A stretch of 23,676 bases of DNA. It comes from Saprospiraceae bacterium (GTDB taxonomy: Bacteria > Bacteroidota > Bacteroidia > Chitinophagales > Saprospiraceae). The first letter of the stretch is position 1; each line of letters begins with the position of its first letter. A program made the position numbers and the translations under genes. The DNA is taken from positions 1 to 23,676 of the forward strand of contig SLDF01000272.1 of the NCBI GenBank assembly GCA_007125435.1, given 5' to 3'. The notes below the pieces were generated by a model. The model did not search any database. It was not told where the DNA came from and worked only from the letters and a program-made list of their open reading frames with translations. Positions 1 through 8,627 of this stretch are shown here, piece after piece.

Positions 1-720
1 AGTTGCACCGCAGGCTTCCATAAAGTTTTCCGGGGCATAATCATGAGACCATGTCACATTGCCGCAGATATCATCTGCTTGAGCGCCACCGAGGTCATCG
101 AGCCAGGTATTCAATTGATCTATATTACCACTGCCATCGCATTCGACGGTGAGATCTTGTGCTTGCTGAGTAATATTTGGAGAGGTATTATCTGATATTG
201 TATAAGTAGCGGTTGTTTGCAAAGTATTATCGCATTCATCAGTTGCTGTAAAGGTAACGGTGATACTTCCTGTTGCTCCACATTCTGATGTAAAATTGTT
301 ATCATCATAGTTATTAGACCATGTAACAGTAGAACAATTATTTTGCACCTCGGCACCTGCGGAGTTGTTTAGCCAATCATTTAATTGTGCCTCACTTGCA
401 TTTTCATCACACTCTACTGTTATACTTTGTGCTTCTGTCAACAAGGAGAAAGGCGATGAATCTACTATAGTAAAAGTAGCTGTAGTTTGTGCTGTATTGC
501 CACAATCATCACTTGCCGTGAAGGTGACAGTTGTATTACCTGCAGCCCCACATTCATTGTTTAATGGAGAACCATCATAATCATTTGACCAATTGACATT
601 AGAGCAATTGTCTGAAGCTTCAGCATCGCCATTATTATTTAGCCAATCTTGAAATTCATCTGCATTGTTTGCAATGTCACATTCCACTGTCATGTCTTGA
701 GCCATAACATCAATTACTGG
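1..720 (-). repeat. Tandem 270-bp (90-residue) HYR-like repeats inside the giant gene
   Basis: Two landmark tryptophan codons recur at exact 270-bp steps. The WLNN/WLDD tryptophan lies at 643-645, 373-375 and 103-105. The VTWS/VNWS tryptophan lies at 589-591, 319-321 and 49-51. Each unit also carries TVECD, a conserved N-C or I-C before the second tryptophan, ECGA, and TVTFTA(T/S)D(E/D)C where complete. The third unit is cut by the window edge, so the true copy number is not visible. The repeats resemble HYR/Ig-like stalk domains of Bacteroidota secreted proteins. The constant length with diverged sequence suggests duplication followed by drift under structural constraint. Confidence 0.85.
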
Positions 721-3700
721 TGCAATTTCATCCTTAATGGTGATTAATTGCGATTGGACTGTTTGATTTCTACTTGCATCAATTAATGAAAATGTCCTTT
801 GAATAATAGTTTCACCATTACAGTCTCCATTAATTTCCTGTTCCCACCAAATTAAACTACTTGACATTGGACAATTGTCTTGAATGTTTTGAGGCCATCC
901 GACAACTGCTTGACTAGCACTATAGTTACAGTTTTCATCTTTGTAAATAGTGATATCGTCAGGCATGTCATAAGTGGGAGGTATGTTATCTACTACTGAA
1001 ATGTTTAATTCACATGTAGCTGTTGAATCCCTGCTATCTGTAACTGTAATGAATACGGACTGAACGCCTTTGTCAGAGCAGTCAAATGTTATACTAGTAG
1101 CCCCTTCTGAAGTATATTCTATATCTCCACAATGGCCACTAACTGTTGTAAGTTCATCGAATTGGGGTAAGGTGACTGATCCATTTTCGTCTAAATAAGC
1201 TACTTCGTTTTCATTACATGAAATAGTTAAAGCCGGAGGGCTGTCCTGAAACTCTATTGCACCAATATCAAAACCTCCATTGATGAATCGAGAGTTGTTG
1301 AGAATATCTATTTCTATATCGCTTGAGGGATCAGCAGCATTTATTGCGGGTGAGCATTCTTGTAGATTAAAATCATTTGAATTGATATCTACAAAAAGCG
1401 GATTTAAATTTAAATTATTGTTTTGATCGGGAGCATTAGGGTAAATTGAAAATGAGCTTGATTCATTGTTATTAAAAGTTAATGTTGTGCCTTCATTATT
1501 CCAAATTATAGAGTTACTGAAATAAACATCGGATGTATTTAACCTAACAAGACCATTGGCATAACGATTATTAGCTATTGTATTAAAGTCAATATTTACA
1601 TTGTCACTCCCTACGCCTGAGTTGGATATAAGATTACTTGATGAATAGTTTCTATACATTAGGCAGTTGTTGAAAGAGACATTTTTTTGGTTATACCCAT
1701 CCATATAATAGCAAGCCCCATTAATGGCTGCATTTTCTGTAAAAGTTACATTATTGAATTGAATATTTGAGGTAGAACTATTTTCTTGAACAAGTAAAAA
1801 CCCACTTCCATATGTGTGGTGCGGTAAGTTTGAAAAGGGATCATCACTATTACCACCAGAGATAGTAATACCGTCAATTAATAGTTCATATGACCTGTCA
1901 TCTCGTGGGTACCATACGCTATATACATTATCAGATCTTGACGGGTGATCAAAAAACTCAAAGATTGAAAGATCATTTATATCATTACCGAGCATATCTC
2001 CACTGAAAATTGTTCTGTTAATAGCAAAATCTCTTTGATCGCGTGTGGTTTCGTCCCCCATAAAACCTCCATAAATTGACATACTACACTCAGGTATAAA
2101 TGATTTGTCTTTATCTCCTGAAGTGCCTTGAATATTTTTTGAAGGGGTATATGTACCTTCTTGAATCCATACTTCAGGATTATCACAAAGCTGGCATGCT
2201 ATGTCCATAGCTGCCTGTGGATCTTCAAAAGCATGGCGCCATGGCATTGCTTGGCTTGATGAGGTGCCCGCCGCAATAACTCCATTTTCCGGACAAGTGG
2301 GTGATACAAAAATCCAGGTCGATTGAACAGTACCACAATCATTGGAAACTTCTAGAAAATATATACCTGGATCATTATAAACTCCTATGTCAGTTATTGT
2401 CAATACCGGACTAGTTTGGTCTGGTAATGGCTCATTATCTTTAAACCATTGAAAAGTAACATCTCCGCTAGTTTCTATTGAGGGATCAAATATTAAGTCA
2501 GAACCTAAAGGTTCCGTGATTGTTTGGGGGAAAGTTGGTATGGTAATAGTTTGATTGCCTTCTATGGCATCTTGATATTCATAAGCCCCTAAATCGATAT
2601 TTGAATTAACTACTCGAGGATTGCTGTTAAGGTCATTGTCGATTTCAGGGTCTAATAATGAAGATTCACCATTGTTTATAGCAAATGAACATGAGGTAAG
2701 ACTATAGTCTTCATTATTGGGATCCTCAAATGCCGGGTCTGCTATAATTATATTCTCACAGGTTACATTTGGAGTGTTGCAAAATTCAGCTGCAGATTGT
2801 ATGGGGTTGAGCAAAATGTTTTGAAAGTTTACCTCGCCATTATCCCCACTTGTTTGAACTATAGTAGGATTTTGACAATCAATTATGGTATTGCTAATAT
2901 CCATTAGGCCATTATCGGTAGCGAATATTAGTGACTCGTTGTTTACCATTGTCAAGTTTATTAAACTTAATTGGGCCTCTGTATACACTTGCATATTACC
3001 CTGTCCATTAAATAAGGAATTAGAAATAGTAAGAGAGGCATTCCCCTCAGAGGCAAGTGGAATAAGACCTGTAGCATTAATATTACATGTATGTACATGA
3101 GCATTTGCAGAGTCGTTAGAAAATATTACTGATCCTTTTTCAGAAGAAGTATTACCTTCAAAATCGCTGGAGATAATTGATAGGACACTATTATTTTCAG
3201 CAGAAACAGCCCCTCCATTGGCTTGTGCTGAGTTGTTTTGAAATGTGGAATTGGTGATTTGACCTGTAGATTCGAAATAAAGAAGGGCCCCAGCATTTCC
3301 ATTGGTCGAATTCATTGAAAATGTACATTCATCAAACGATGACTGTTCTCCTGAAGTGATTACAGCACCTGCTGCAATTTGTGAGGAGTTGGAGATAAAG
3401 GAGCATACTTGATAAGTAATATTGGAATTGAGTTGGTTTATAGCACCTCCAAAACCTGTTGTTGTATTATTGCTGAAGGTACATGAATTAAATACAGCAT
3501 TAGCTTGCTCGGCCATTACGGCCCCACCTGATGATTCTTCGGAATTAGAAGTATCTGTATCTGAAGCAGAATTTTCAGTAAATTGGCAATTGGTCACATT
3601 CATTGTATTTAATGAACTAAAAATGCCCAAACCTCCACCAAAAACAGCTTGATTTTGGTCAAAATTAACGTCATTTAATGAAATAGAATTAGAGGCATTA

Positions 3701-5973
3701 TTGGAACCTATTCCACCGGCAATTTGGGCAGAGTTTTCTAATACTTGAGCATTTTCAATCTCTCCAAATGATTCCTCTATGAACATTCCACCACCAGTTC
3801 CATTTGTTTCATTATTTGAAAAGGTACTATTGCTTATTGAGAACTCACTATTTATAATTATTGCACCACCACCAGCTGTATTTGAAATGTTACTGTCAAA
3901 CACACAGCTATTGATTGTAATTTCGCCGGCATCAAAACTTAATCCACCTCCAATATTTGATTCATTAGTATTAAAATGGACATTATTTAGAGTTGCATCG
4001 CTTTCCTGAGCAGCCAGTCCACCCCCTCCTAAAAAAGAATTGTTGTTTTGTATGAGTAAGTTGTTTAGTGTAATATTACTTGTATTATAGAGATAAATGC
4101 CACCTCCACTTGTAAAATGAGCTTTTAAACCTCCGGTATTATCAAAAGCATATCCGTTTTGAATTGTAAATCCATCAATTACAATATCTTGGCTATTCTC
4201 GATCCTAAGGATAGTTCTTGAATTATCTTCATTACTACTGGGATTGCCAATCATCCCCGATAAAACCGTATTGTTGGAGGATGGGTCACTATTCCTTTGT
4301 CCCAAATTTGTTTCTGACCCGGTAAAGCCACCATAAACAGATAGATTACTCCTGACATTATGTGTCAAAGTTCTATCACCTGTTTGATCTACATCTGCTG
4401 TATACTCGCCCTGGGCTACCCATATTTGGTTCACCTGATTACATGATTCTGCTATTGTGAGCGCTTCTTTTAAGGATGGACAAGGGTCGTCCCATGATAG
4501 TCCAGAACCTAAGATTCCTTTTCGGACATAAATGATTTGTAACTCATTACAACAGTCTGACCCATGCCATTCATAAGCACCAATGTCTATTAGGTTATTG
4601 TTTATTCTAGGCAATCCGGCAAGATCAACATCGGGCCCCACATATGAATTCGAATCACCAACATCAATATATAATGCACATCCGTTTTGAGCATGAAAAT
4701 CACCTCCAATAGAAGGAGCGGTGTTTATAGGGTTTTCAAAATTTATAATTACGTTTTCTAAATTACTATCATCACTCAGATAGTGAGCTTCGAAGTTTGA
4801 TAAACAAAAGTTTATATTTACACCGAGCATACTTTGACCAATCCCGGGGACGCCTGTAAAAATTAAAGCATTGTCCTCATATGGTGAAGCCAGTATGGTG
4901 TTAATAATAGTATTCTCTCCTGAACCACTCATCTTATCATTGTATAAAATGGAAGCTGCATTTGAACTATTGCGATAGTTGTCAGCAAATGTGCAATTTA
5001 ATAAAGTCAACTTCGAGGTGAGTGAATTTTTGTGGTAAACAGCAGCCCCCTCTTCGTTGACAAAGTTACCACTGATAAGTGTATTTGTTATATTTAGATC
5101 ACCGATATGGCTTTCTGCGCGAAAATCAATTGCACTTCCACCACTATTACTTTTATTACCCTGAAATATTGAGTTTTCAACAAATGACAAAAATATATTT
5201 GAAGAACTATTTGGATTTGTGATATGATATGCTCCCCCCAGGTTTGAATAATTAGATAGCAATTTTACATTTCTCAAACTCACTTCATGGCTATTGTTGC
5301 CAAAGCCTAAGGCAATAAAGCCTCCACCATGTCCTCCATTGCCAGATAAATCTGCAAACCCTCCTGTTATTGTAACCCCTTTGATCTCATGAGACTGACT
5401 TGAATTGTCTGCCAATGCTGTAACAACATGTAGTACCGGTTTTTGATTTTCCGGAAGGTTGTCATTGATTTCTGTTACCACTCCGTCGGCGTCAGTAGCT
5501 AAAGCATTGTGTATGTCTCCGCTCAATACAGTTGGATAAAGCTCTGGGTCATAATCATTTTCAGATGGATTGCCAGTTGGTGCATAACCTCCAATGATTT
5601 TTACTGATCGCATTAATGGAAAAGTAGCAAGTCTCTCCGACGGTCCTGGAAATACCTCCATTCCAAAAATATCGCGATTGGGCTTATACACGCCCTGTGA
5701 TATTCTTATTTCATATTGCCAATCTTCAGGCAAAGTGTTCATGGTTTGCAATGCATCACTTAAATTGTTAAATGCATTGTCCCAGCTTAATCCATTACCG
5801 CCATCAGGAGACCCCTCTCTTACATAATAGATAACATCGGGATTGCTGACCATTTCGCTTACCATAGGAACTGATGCATTTAGACCGCTCTTCTGTATGG
5901 TAGGTAATGCTGATGCCCATAGAAAAATAAATAATCCTAGTAATTTTGCAATAGTGTGTGTGAAGTGTTTCAT
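1..5973 (-). CDS. Giant secreted multi-module beta-helix / HYR-repeat protein (3' end outside window)
   Basis: The minus-strand frame from the ATG at 5973 is open to the window edge: I checked all 1991 codons and found no stop. The product starts with a Sec signal peptide (MKHFTHTIAKLLGLFIFLWA). Three parallel beta-helix modules of the 'choice-of-anchor Q' type follow, at about residues 45-470, 480-1132 and 1230-1575. Each opens with a YVR-like or related strand and a GLSWDxxxxxL-type segment, and ends in (I/F)D(I/L)GAxE. The middle module is rich in GGG and NNxS turns. An Ig-like domain (about 1135-1225) separates modules 2 and 3. Residues 1575-1752 hold two HYR-like domains, and from about 1762 come 90-residue repeats with TVECD, WL(N/D)(N/D) and VxWSxDY motifs. 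Such proteins are exported and act at the surface as adhesins or matrix proteins; the exact role is unknown. A T9SS sorting domain would be expected at the unseen C terminus. Confidence 0.9.
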   Translation of the reverse strand, partial: MKHFTHTIAKLLGLFIFLWASALPTIQKSGLNASVPMVSEMVSNPDVIYYVREGSPDGGNGLSWDNAFNNLSDALQTMNTLPEDWQYEIRISQGVYKPNRDIFGMEVFPGPSERLATFPLMRSVKIIGGYAPTGNPSENDYDPELYPTVLSGDIHNALATDADGVVTEINDNLPENQKPVLHVVTALADNSSQSHEIKGVTITGGFADLSGNGGHGGGFIALGFGNNSHEVSLRNVKLLSNYSNLGGAYHITNPNSSSNIFLSFVENSIFQGNKSNSGGSAIDFRAESHIGDLNITNTLISGNFVNEEGAAVYHKNSLTSKLTLLNCTFADNYRNSSNAASILYNDKMSGSGENTIINTILASPYEDNALIFTGVPGIGQSMLGVNINFCLSNFEAHYLSDDSNLENVIINFENPINTAPSIGGDFHAQNGCALYIDVGDSNSYVGPDVDLAGLPRINNNLIDIGAYEWHGSDCCNELQIIYVRKGILGSGLSWDDPCPSLKEALTIAESCNQVNQIWVAQGEYTADVDQTGDRTLTHNVRSNLSVYGGFTGSETNLGQRNSDPSSNNTVLSGMIGNPSSNEDNSRTILRIENSQDIVIDGFTIQNGYAFDNTGGLKAHFTSGGGIYLYNTSNITLNNLLIQNNNSFLGGGGLAAQESDATLNNVHFNTNESNIGGGLSFDAGEITINSCVFDSNISNTAGGGAIIINSEFSISNSTFSNNETNGTGGGMFIEESFGEIENAQVLENSAQIAGGIGSNNASNSISLNDVNFDQNQAVFGGGLGIFSSLNTMNVTNCQFTENSASDTDTSNSEESSGGAVMAEQANAVFNSCTFSNNTTTGFGGAINQLNSNITYQVCSFISNSSQIAAGAVITSGEQSSFDECTFSMNSTNGNAGALLYFESTGQITNSTFQNNSAQANGGAVSAENNSVLSIISSDFEGNTSSEKGSVIFSNDSANAHVHTCNINATGLIPLASEGNASLTISNSLFNGQGNMQVYTEAQLSLINLTMVNNESLIFATDNGLMDISNTIIDCQNPTIVQTSGDNGEVNFQNILLNPIQSAAEFCNTPNVTCENIIIADPAFEDPNNEDYSLTSCSFAINNGESSLLDPEIDNDLNSNPRVVNSNIDLGAYEYQDAIEGNQTITIPTFPQTITEPLGSDLIFDPSIETSGDVTFQWFKDNEPLPDQTSPVLTITDIGVYNDPGIYFLEVSNDCGTVQSTWIFVSPTCPENGVIAAGTSSSQAMPWRHAFEDPQAAMDIACQLCDNPEVWIQEGTYTPSKNIQGTSGDKDKSFIPECSMSIYGGFMGDETTRDQRDFAINRTIFSGDMLGNDINDLSIFEFFDHPSRSDNVYSVWYPRDDRSYELLIDGITISGGNSDDPFSNLPHHTYGSGFLLVQENSSTSNIQFNNVTFTENAAINGACYYMDGYNQKNVSFNNCLMYRNYSSSNLISNSGVGSDNVNIDFNTIANNRYANGLVRLNTSDVYFSNSIIWNNEGTTLTFNNNESSSFSIYPNAPDQNNNLNLNPLFVDINSNDFNLQECSPAINAADPSSDIEIDILNNSRFINGGFDIGAIEFQDSPPALTISCNENEVAYLDENGSVTLPQFDELTTVSGHCGDIEYTSEGATSITFDCSDKGVQSVFITVTDSRDSTATCELNISVVDNIPPTYDMPDDITIYKDENCNYSASQAVVGWPQNIQDNCPMSSSLIWWEQEINGDCNGETIIQRTFSLIDASRNQTVQSQLITIKDEIAPVIDVMAQDMTVECDIANNADEFQDWLNNNGDAEASDNCSNVNWSNDYDGSPLNNECGAAGNTTVTFTASDDCGNTAQTTATFTIVDSSPFSLLTEAQSITVECDENASEAQLNDWLNNSAGAEVQNNCSTVTWSNNYDDNNFTSECGATGSITVTFTATDECDNTLQTTATYTISDNTSPNITQQAQDLTVECDGSGNIDQLNTWLDDLGGAQADDICGNVTWSHDYAPENFMEACGAT

Positions 5974-6354
5974 AAAATAGTAGTTATATTTTGTTGTTCA
6001 ATGGCAAATCTATGTGCGGAGTCTAACTACCTATTAATTTATTCAAGGACAGCCTTGTAGACATCTTCCTATTATTAATTAAATGTAGACATATCGTGGA
6101 CAAATAAAATTTTGTATACTTGCAGTAGATGCTGCCAAATATGTCGCATATATGTTTTGAGTGGATTGGGAGCCTTTTTCATAGCTGCCAAAGAAAATAG
6201 GAGATTAATTTATCTTTTAAATAGAGTATACCTATTCCCAGACTATTTGTGGTACTAAAAAATCAGGGTTAGTGAAATTGATATGTAAAAACAATTTTCA
6301 CCCTAATTATTTGATTAAGATGTAAAGACTTGGAGTTAAAGCAAGAATTAAGTG
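5974..6354. other. Divergent intergenic spacer with a repeated TGTAGACAT motif
   Basis: This AT-rich 381-base spacer separates the giant secreted-protein gene (minus) from the TPR/HTH regulator gene (plus). TGTAGACAT occurs twice, at 6056-6064 and 6084-6092, 28 bases apart. Each copy contains the small inverted motif TGT-AG-ACA. The two copies lie 44-87 bases beyond the candidate -7 box of the giant gene, where an activator could bind. No plus-strand promoter matching TAnnTTTG was found, and there is no coding potential. Confidence 0.4.
6005..6012 (-). promoter_or_regulatory. Candidate -7 box of the giant gene's promoter
   Basis: On the minus strand this reads TAGATTTG, a full match to the Bacteroidota -7 consensus TAnnTTTG. 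It ends 31 bases upstream of the ATG at 5973, much as in the better-formed promoter before 8514. No TTG element is found at the usual 19-21-base spacing, so the site is incomplete and may need an activator, or may be chance. Confidence 0.4.
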
Positions 6355-8121
6355 ATGCAGAGATTTTTTATAATTGTTATACATATTGTTGGGTTAGTCT
6401 TTATTAGCATTTTCGAGCTGAACGCTCAAAACCTGGATAGTATATGGTCCAAAGTACTATCCTCTACGTCAAATAATGAAAAAATTGATTTAATTGATAC
6501 TGTCAGTTCCATCGTCCATAGATTAGACAAGGAACAGCTTTCTGAGAAAGGTTTTCTGTATGGTGTAAGAATTAGTGATCAGATCAATACTTTTCAAGGT
6601 TATAGAAATAAAATCCGATGCATGTCAAATAGCGTAGAGTTATTGACATTGGTTGATACTTTGCCCCACATGAGGTATCATTTAATAAAAGAGGCAATCC
6701 AGATAGCCAGAGCTAATGACGATATGATATGGGAGCTGGTTTTTTTGGAAAAAGAGCTTGATCACTACATGAGACTTTCTCTATTTGAAGAGGCCTCGGA
6801 GGCAAGTGTGAAAATTATGGATTTGGCTTTGTTGCTCGATAGTGTCATCGTAGGTAAGAGCAACATTGTGAAGCTGGTGGCTGAGTTTAATTACAAAACT
6901 TTAAAGTACGATAAAGCCGCAGATGCTATTTTAATAGCTGAAAGCCTTAATGATTTCGGTGATGAAAGTATCGAAATAAATAAAATGCTATTCTACAATA
7001 CTAAGGGACTGGTTTATAGACAAGTAAATCAATTGGATGAGGCAATAAGTGCCTTTGAAGATGCTTTAGATATTGCTACAGAAGATAATGATATTTTTTG
7101 GCAAGGTCTATTGATGAGTAACCTCGCAGATGCACTTAGACGAAAAGGTGAAAAATTAAAAGCCATAAATATAGCCAGACAGTCTTTGAGCCTATTGGAA
7201 GAAGTAGAGAATTATGGTGTGCACAAAGTAGATGTATTAATTTCTCTAGGGTTACTATACAGAGAAACAGGCCAGTTGCAAAGAGCTGTAAGTGTGTACA
7301 ACATAGCCGATAGCCTTCTCCACTCTTCCGTGGAGAGCGCTGTAAGCTTGACCAATTTAAGGCTTGGTCAATATCGCTTGTATAAAGAACTGAAGCAATT
7401 TGATGTAGCTCTAGAATATAGTGAAGCTTATCATGAGCTTAAGGATTCTTTTAAAGTGATCAGCCAAAATAATAAGATTGATATTGTTAATGCTAGAAAT
7501 GAATATCTCTTAGAAAGTCAAAAGCTCAAGACCGAAGAAGCTGAACTTCAATTAAATAGACTCAGATGGAATCAAACGATTATTATCTATGCCATTTTAA
7601 GCCTTCTTGGTTTTGGCTTATTGGCCTTTGAAGTTGTTCGGCAGAAAAGAAAAAGAGAAAAGGAAAAAGCTAGACTCTCCGAAAAACTCACTCAAGCTAA
7701 TAATACACTCAATGATCTAGTGAAGAAACTTAGGAGCAAAACTCAAATGTACGAAGAGCTTAAAGGCCAAATTGAAACAAATGAAATATCCTCTGATACT
7801 GATAAAGACTCATATTTGACATCCTTAAATAAAATACAAATTCTTACAGAAGAGGACTGGCAAATATTTAGAGAGGCTTTTGGACAAATACACGGTGACT
7901 TCCTTGCTGAAGCAGAAAACTCCAAAATACCATTCTCTCAAGGTGATCTGAGACTTATGGCACTATTACGATTGGGTCTAGATACTAAGGAAATTGGTAT
8001 GGCACTTGGCATATCACCTGGAAGTGTTCGGAAGAATAAGTACCGACTTAGAAAGAAACTGAGAGAGTTCGGTCATGATAATATTAAGAGTATGCTGTTG
8101 GCTGATTTTACTGATGATTAG
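6355..8121 (+). CDS. Membrane-anchored TPR sensor with C-terminal LuxR-like helix-turn-helix
   Basis: The 588-residue product joins an extracytoplasmic sensor to a cytoplasmic DNA-binding domain. I chose the ATG at 6355 over the GTG immediately before it because ATG is the usual start and the signal peptide (MQRFFIIVIHIVGLVFISIF) is unchanged. Residues 25-385 are helical and TPR-like; the clearest repeats are near 215-245 and 295-325, with patterns such as NTKGLVYRQ...LDEAISAFEDAL. A single membrane helix lies at about 407-428, followed by a basic stretch and a coiled coil to about 475. The C terminus (about 500-588) carries the helix-turn-helix, with the core LGLDTKEIGMALGISPGSVR and then a basic KYRLRKKL. 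There is no histidine kinase or receiver domain, so the signal would pass directly through the membrane. This architecture is frequent but little studied in Bacteroidota. Its targets are unknown; the divergent giant gene is a candidate. Confidence 0.85.
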   Translation: MQRFFIIVIHIVGLVFISIFELNAQNLDSIWSKVLSSTSNNEKIDLIDTVSSIVHRLDKEQLSEKGFLYGVRISDQINTFQGYRNKIRCMSNSVELLTLVDTLPHMRYHLIKEAIQIARANDDMIWELVFLEKELDHYMRLSLFEEASEASVKIMDLALLLDSVIVGKSNIVKLVAEFNYKTLKYDKAADAILIAESLNDFGDESIEINKMLFYNTKGLVYRQVNQLDEAISAFEDALDIATEDNDIFWQGLLMSNLADALRRKGEKLKAINIARQSLSLLEEVENYGVHKVDVLISLGLLYRETGQLQRAVSVYNIADSLLHSSVESAVSLTNLRLGQYRLYKELKQFDVALEYSEAYHELKDSFKVISQNNKIDIVNARNEYLLESQKLKTEEAELQLNRLRWNQTIIIYAILSLLGFGLLAFEVVRQKRKREKEKARLSEKLTQANNTLNDLVKKLRSKTQMYEELKGQIETNEISSDTDKDSYLTSLNKIQILTEEDWQIFREAFGQIHGDFLAEAENSKIPFSQGDLRLMALLRLGLDTKEIGMALGISPGSVRKNKYRLRKKLREFGHDNIKSMLLADFTDD

Positions 8122-8144
8122 CCAAATCTGAAGATTAACTCAAT

Positions 8145-8185
8145 AAAAAAAAGCCACCCGGTTACCCCGAGCAGCTTTCTTTTTT
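8145..8185. terminator. Bidirectional terminator between convergent genes
   Basis: An A-rich run, an imperfect hairpin (AAAGC pairing with GCTTT, plus an inner CGG-CCG) and a T-rich run lie between the convergent regulator gene and the CBM48 gene. The A-stem-T layout can end transcription in both directions. The middle of the stem has mismatches, so the strength is uncertain. Confidence 0.65.
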
Positions 8186-8205
8186 CAAAACCATTTCCAG
8201 TTTCC

Positions 8206-8514
8206 TTACAGCTCGATGACTGCGTTTTCCTCTTGTGCAATACCTGCAGGCGCGAACTGATCTGCCTCAGTATCGTTAACCCACATTTTACCGTCTACTA
8301 AGTAACGGAATTGGTAAGATTTGTCAGATTCCAAATCGATTGTTGTTCTGAAATTACCATTTTTGAATTTCTTCATTGGGTGTGCCTCAGGGTTCCAGTC
8401 GTTGAATTCTCCCAGTACAGCTACTGTTTCTGCATTGTTAACTTGATCCGCGTCTAATGCGAAAGTAACTTTACACACTGGCTTTGACTTTAAAAATTGC
8501 TTCTTGATGCTCAT
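8206..8514 (-). CDS. Stand-alone glycogen-binding domain protein (CBM48 / AMPK-beta-like)
   Basis: This 102-residue cytosolic protein consists almost entirely of one early-set beta-sandwich of the CBM48/isoamylase-N/AMPK-beta family. Diagnostic segments are VAVLGEFNDWNPEAHPM (about 31-47), a GxF turn, and YQFRYLVDGKMWVNDTEAD (about 67-85). W40, W78 and N80 fall where the family has its carbohydrate-contacting residues. There is no catalytic domain and no signal peptide, so it probably binds alpha-glucan inside the cell as a scaffold, sensor or accessory factor. The neighbouring GH31 alpha-glucosidase supports a glycogen or maltodextrin context. The 113-base gap to that gene contains a full promoter, so it is at least partly expressed on its own. 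Confidence 0.85.
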   Translation of the reverse strand: MSIKKQFLKSKPVCKVTFALDADQVNNAETVAVLGEFNDWNPEAHPMKKFKNGNFRTTIDLESDKSYQFRYLVDGKMWVNDTEADQFAPAGIAQEENAVIEL

Positions 8515-8540
8515 TTTGATATAATTTTGTTTAGCTGACG

Positions 8541-8571
8541 CAAAGATATATTATTTTGTTTGAATATCAAA
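8541..8571 (-). promoter_or_regulatory. Bacteroidota-type promoter of the CBM48 gene
   Basis: On the minus strand, TTTG (8571-8568), a 19-base spacer and TATCTTTG (8548-8541) match the Bacteroidota primary sigma factor consensus TTG-N19-21-TAnnTTTG. The -7 box ends 26 bases before the ATG at 8514, giving a short leader. This is the best-formed promoter I found in the window. Confidence 0.75.
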
Positions 8572-8627
8572 GCATTTGATAGTGTTAAAATTACACAAAA
8601 GAAATTTGATCAAAGGCGCATTAATAG

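Noticed and set aside
3422..4009. Plus-strand frames of about 76 codons rich in Pro and Val inside the giant gene
   Set aside because: They are antisense to the Gly/Asn-rich beta-helix repeats; the proline runs come from complementing GGT/GGA glycine codons.
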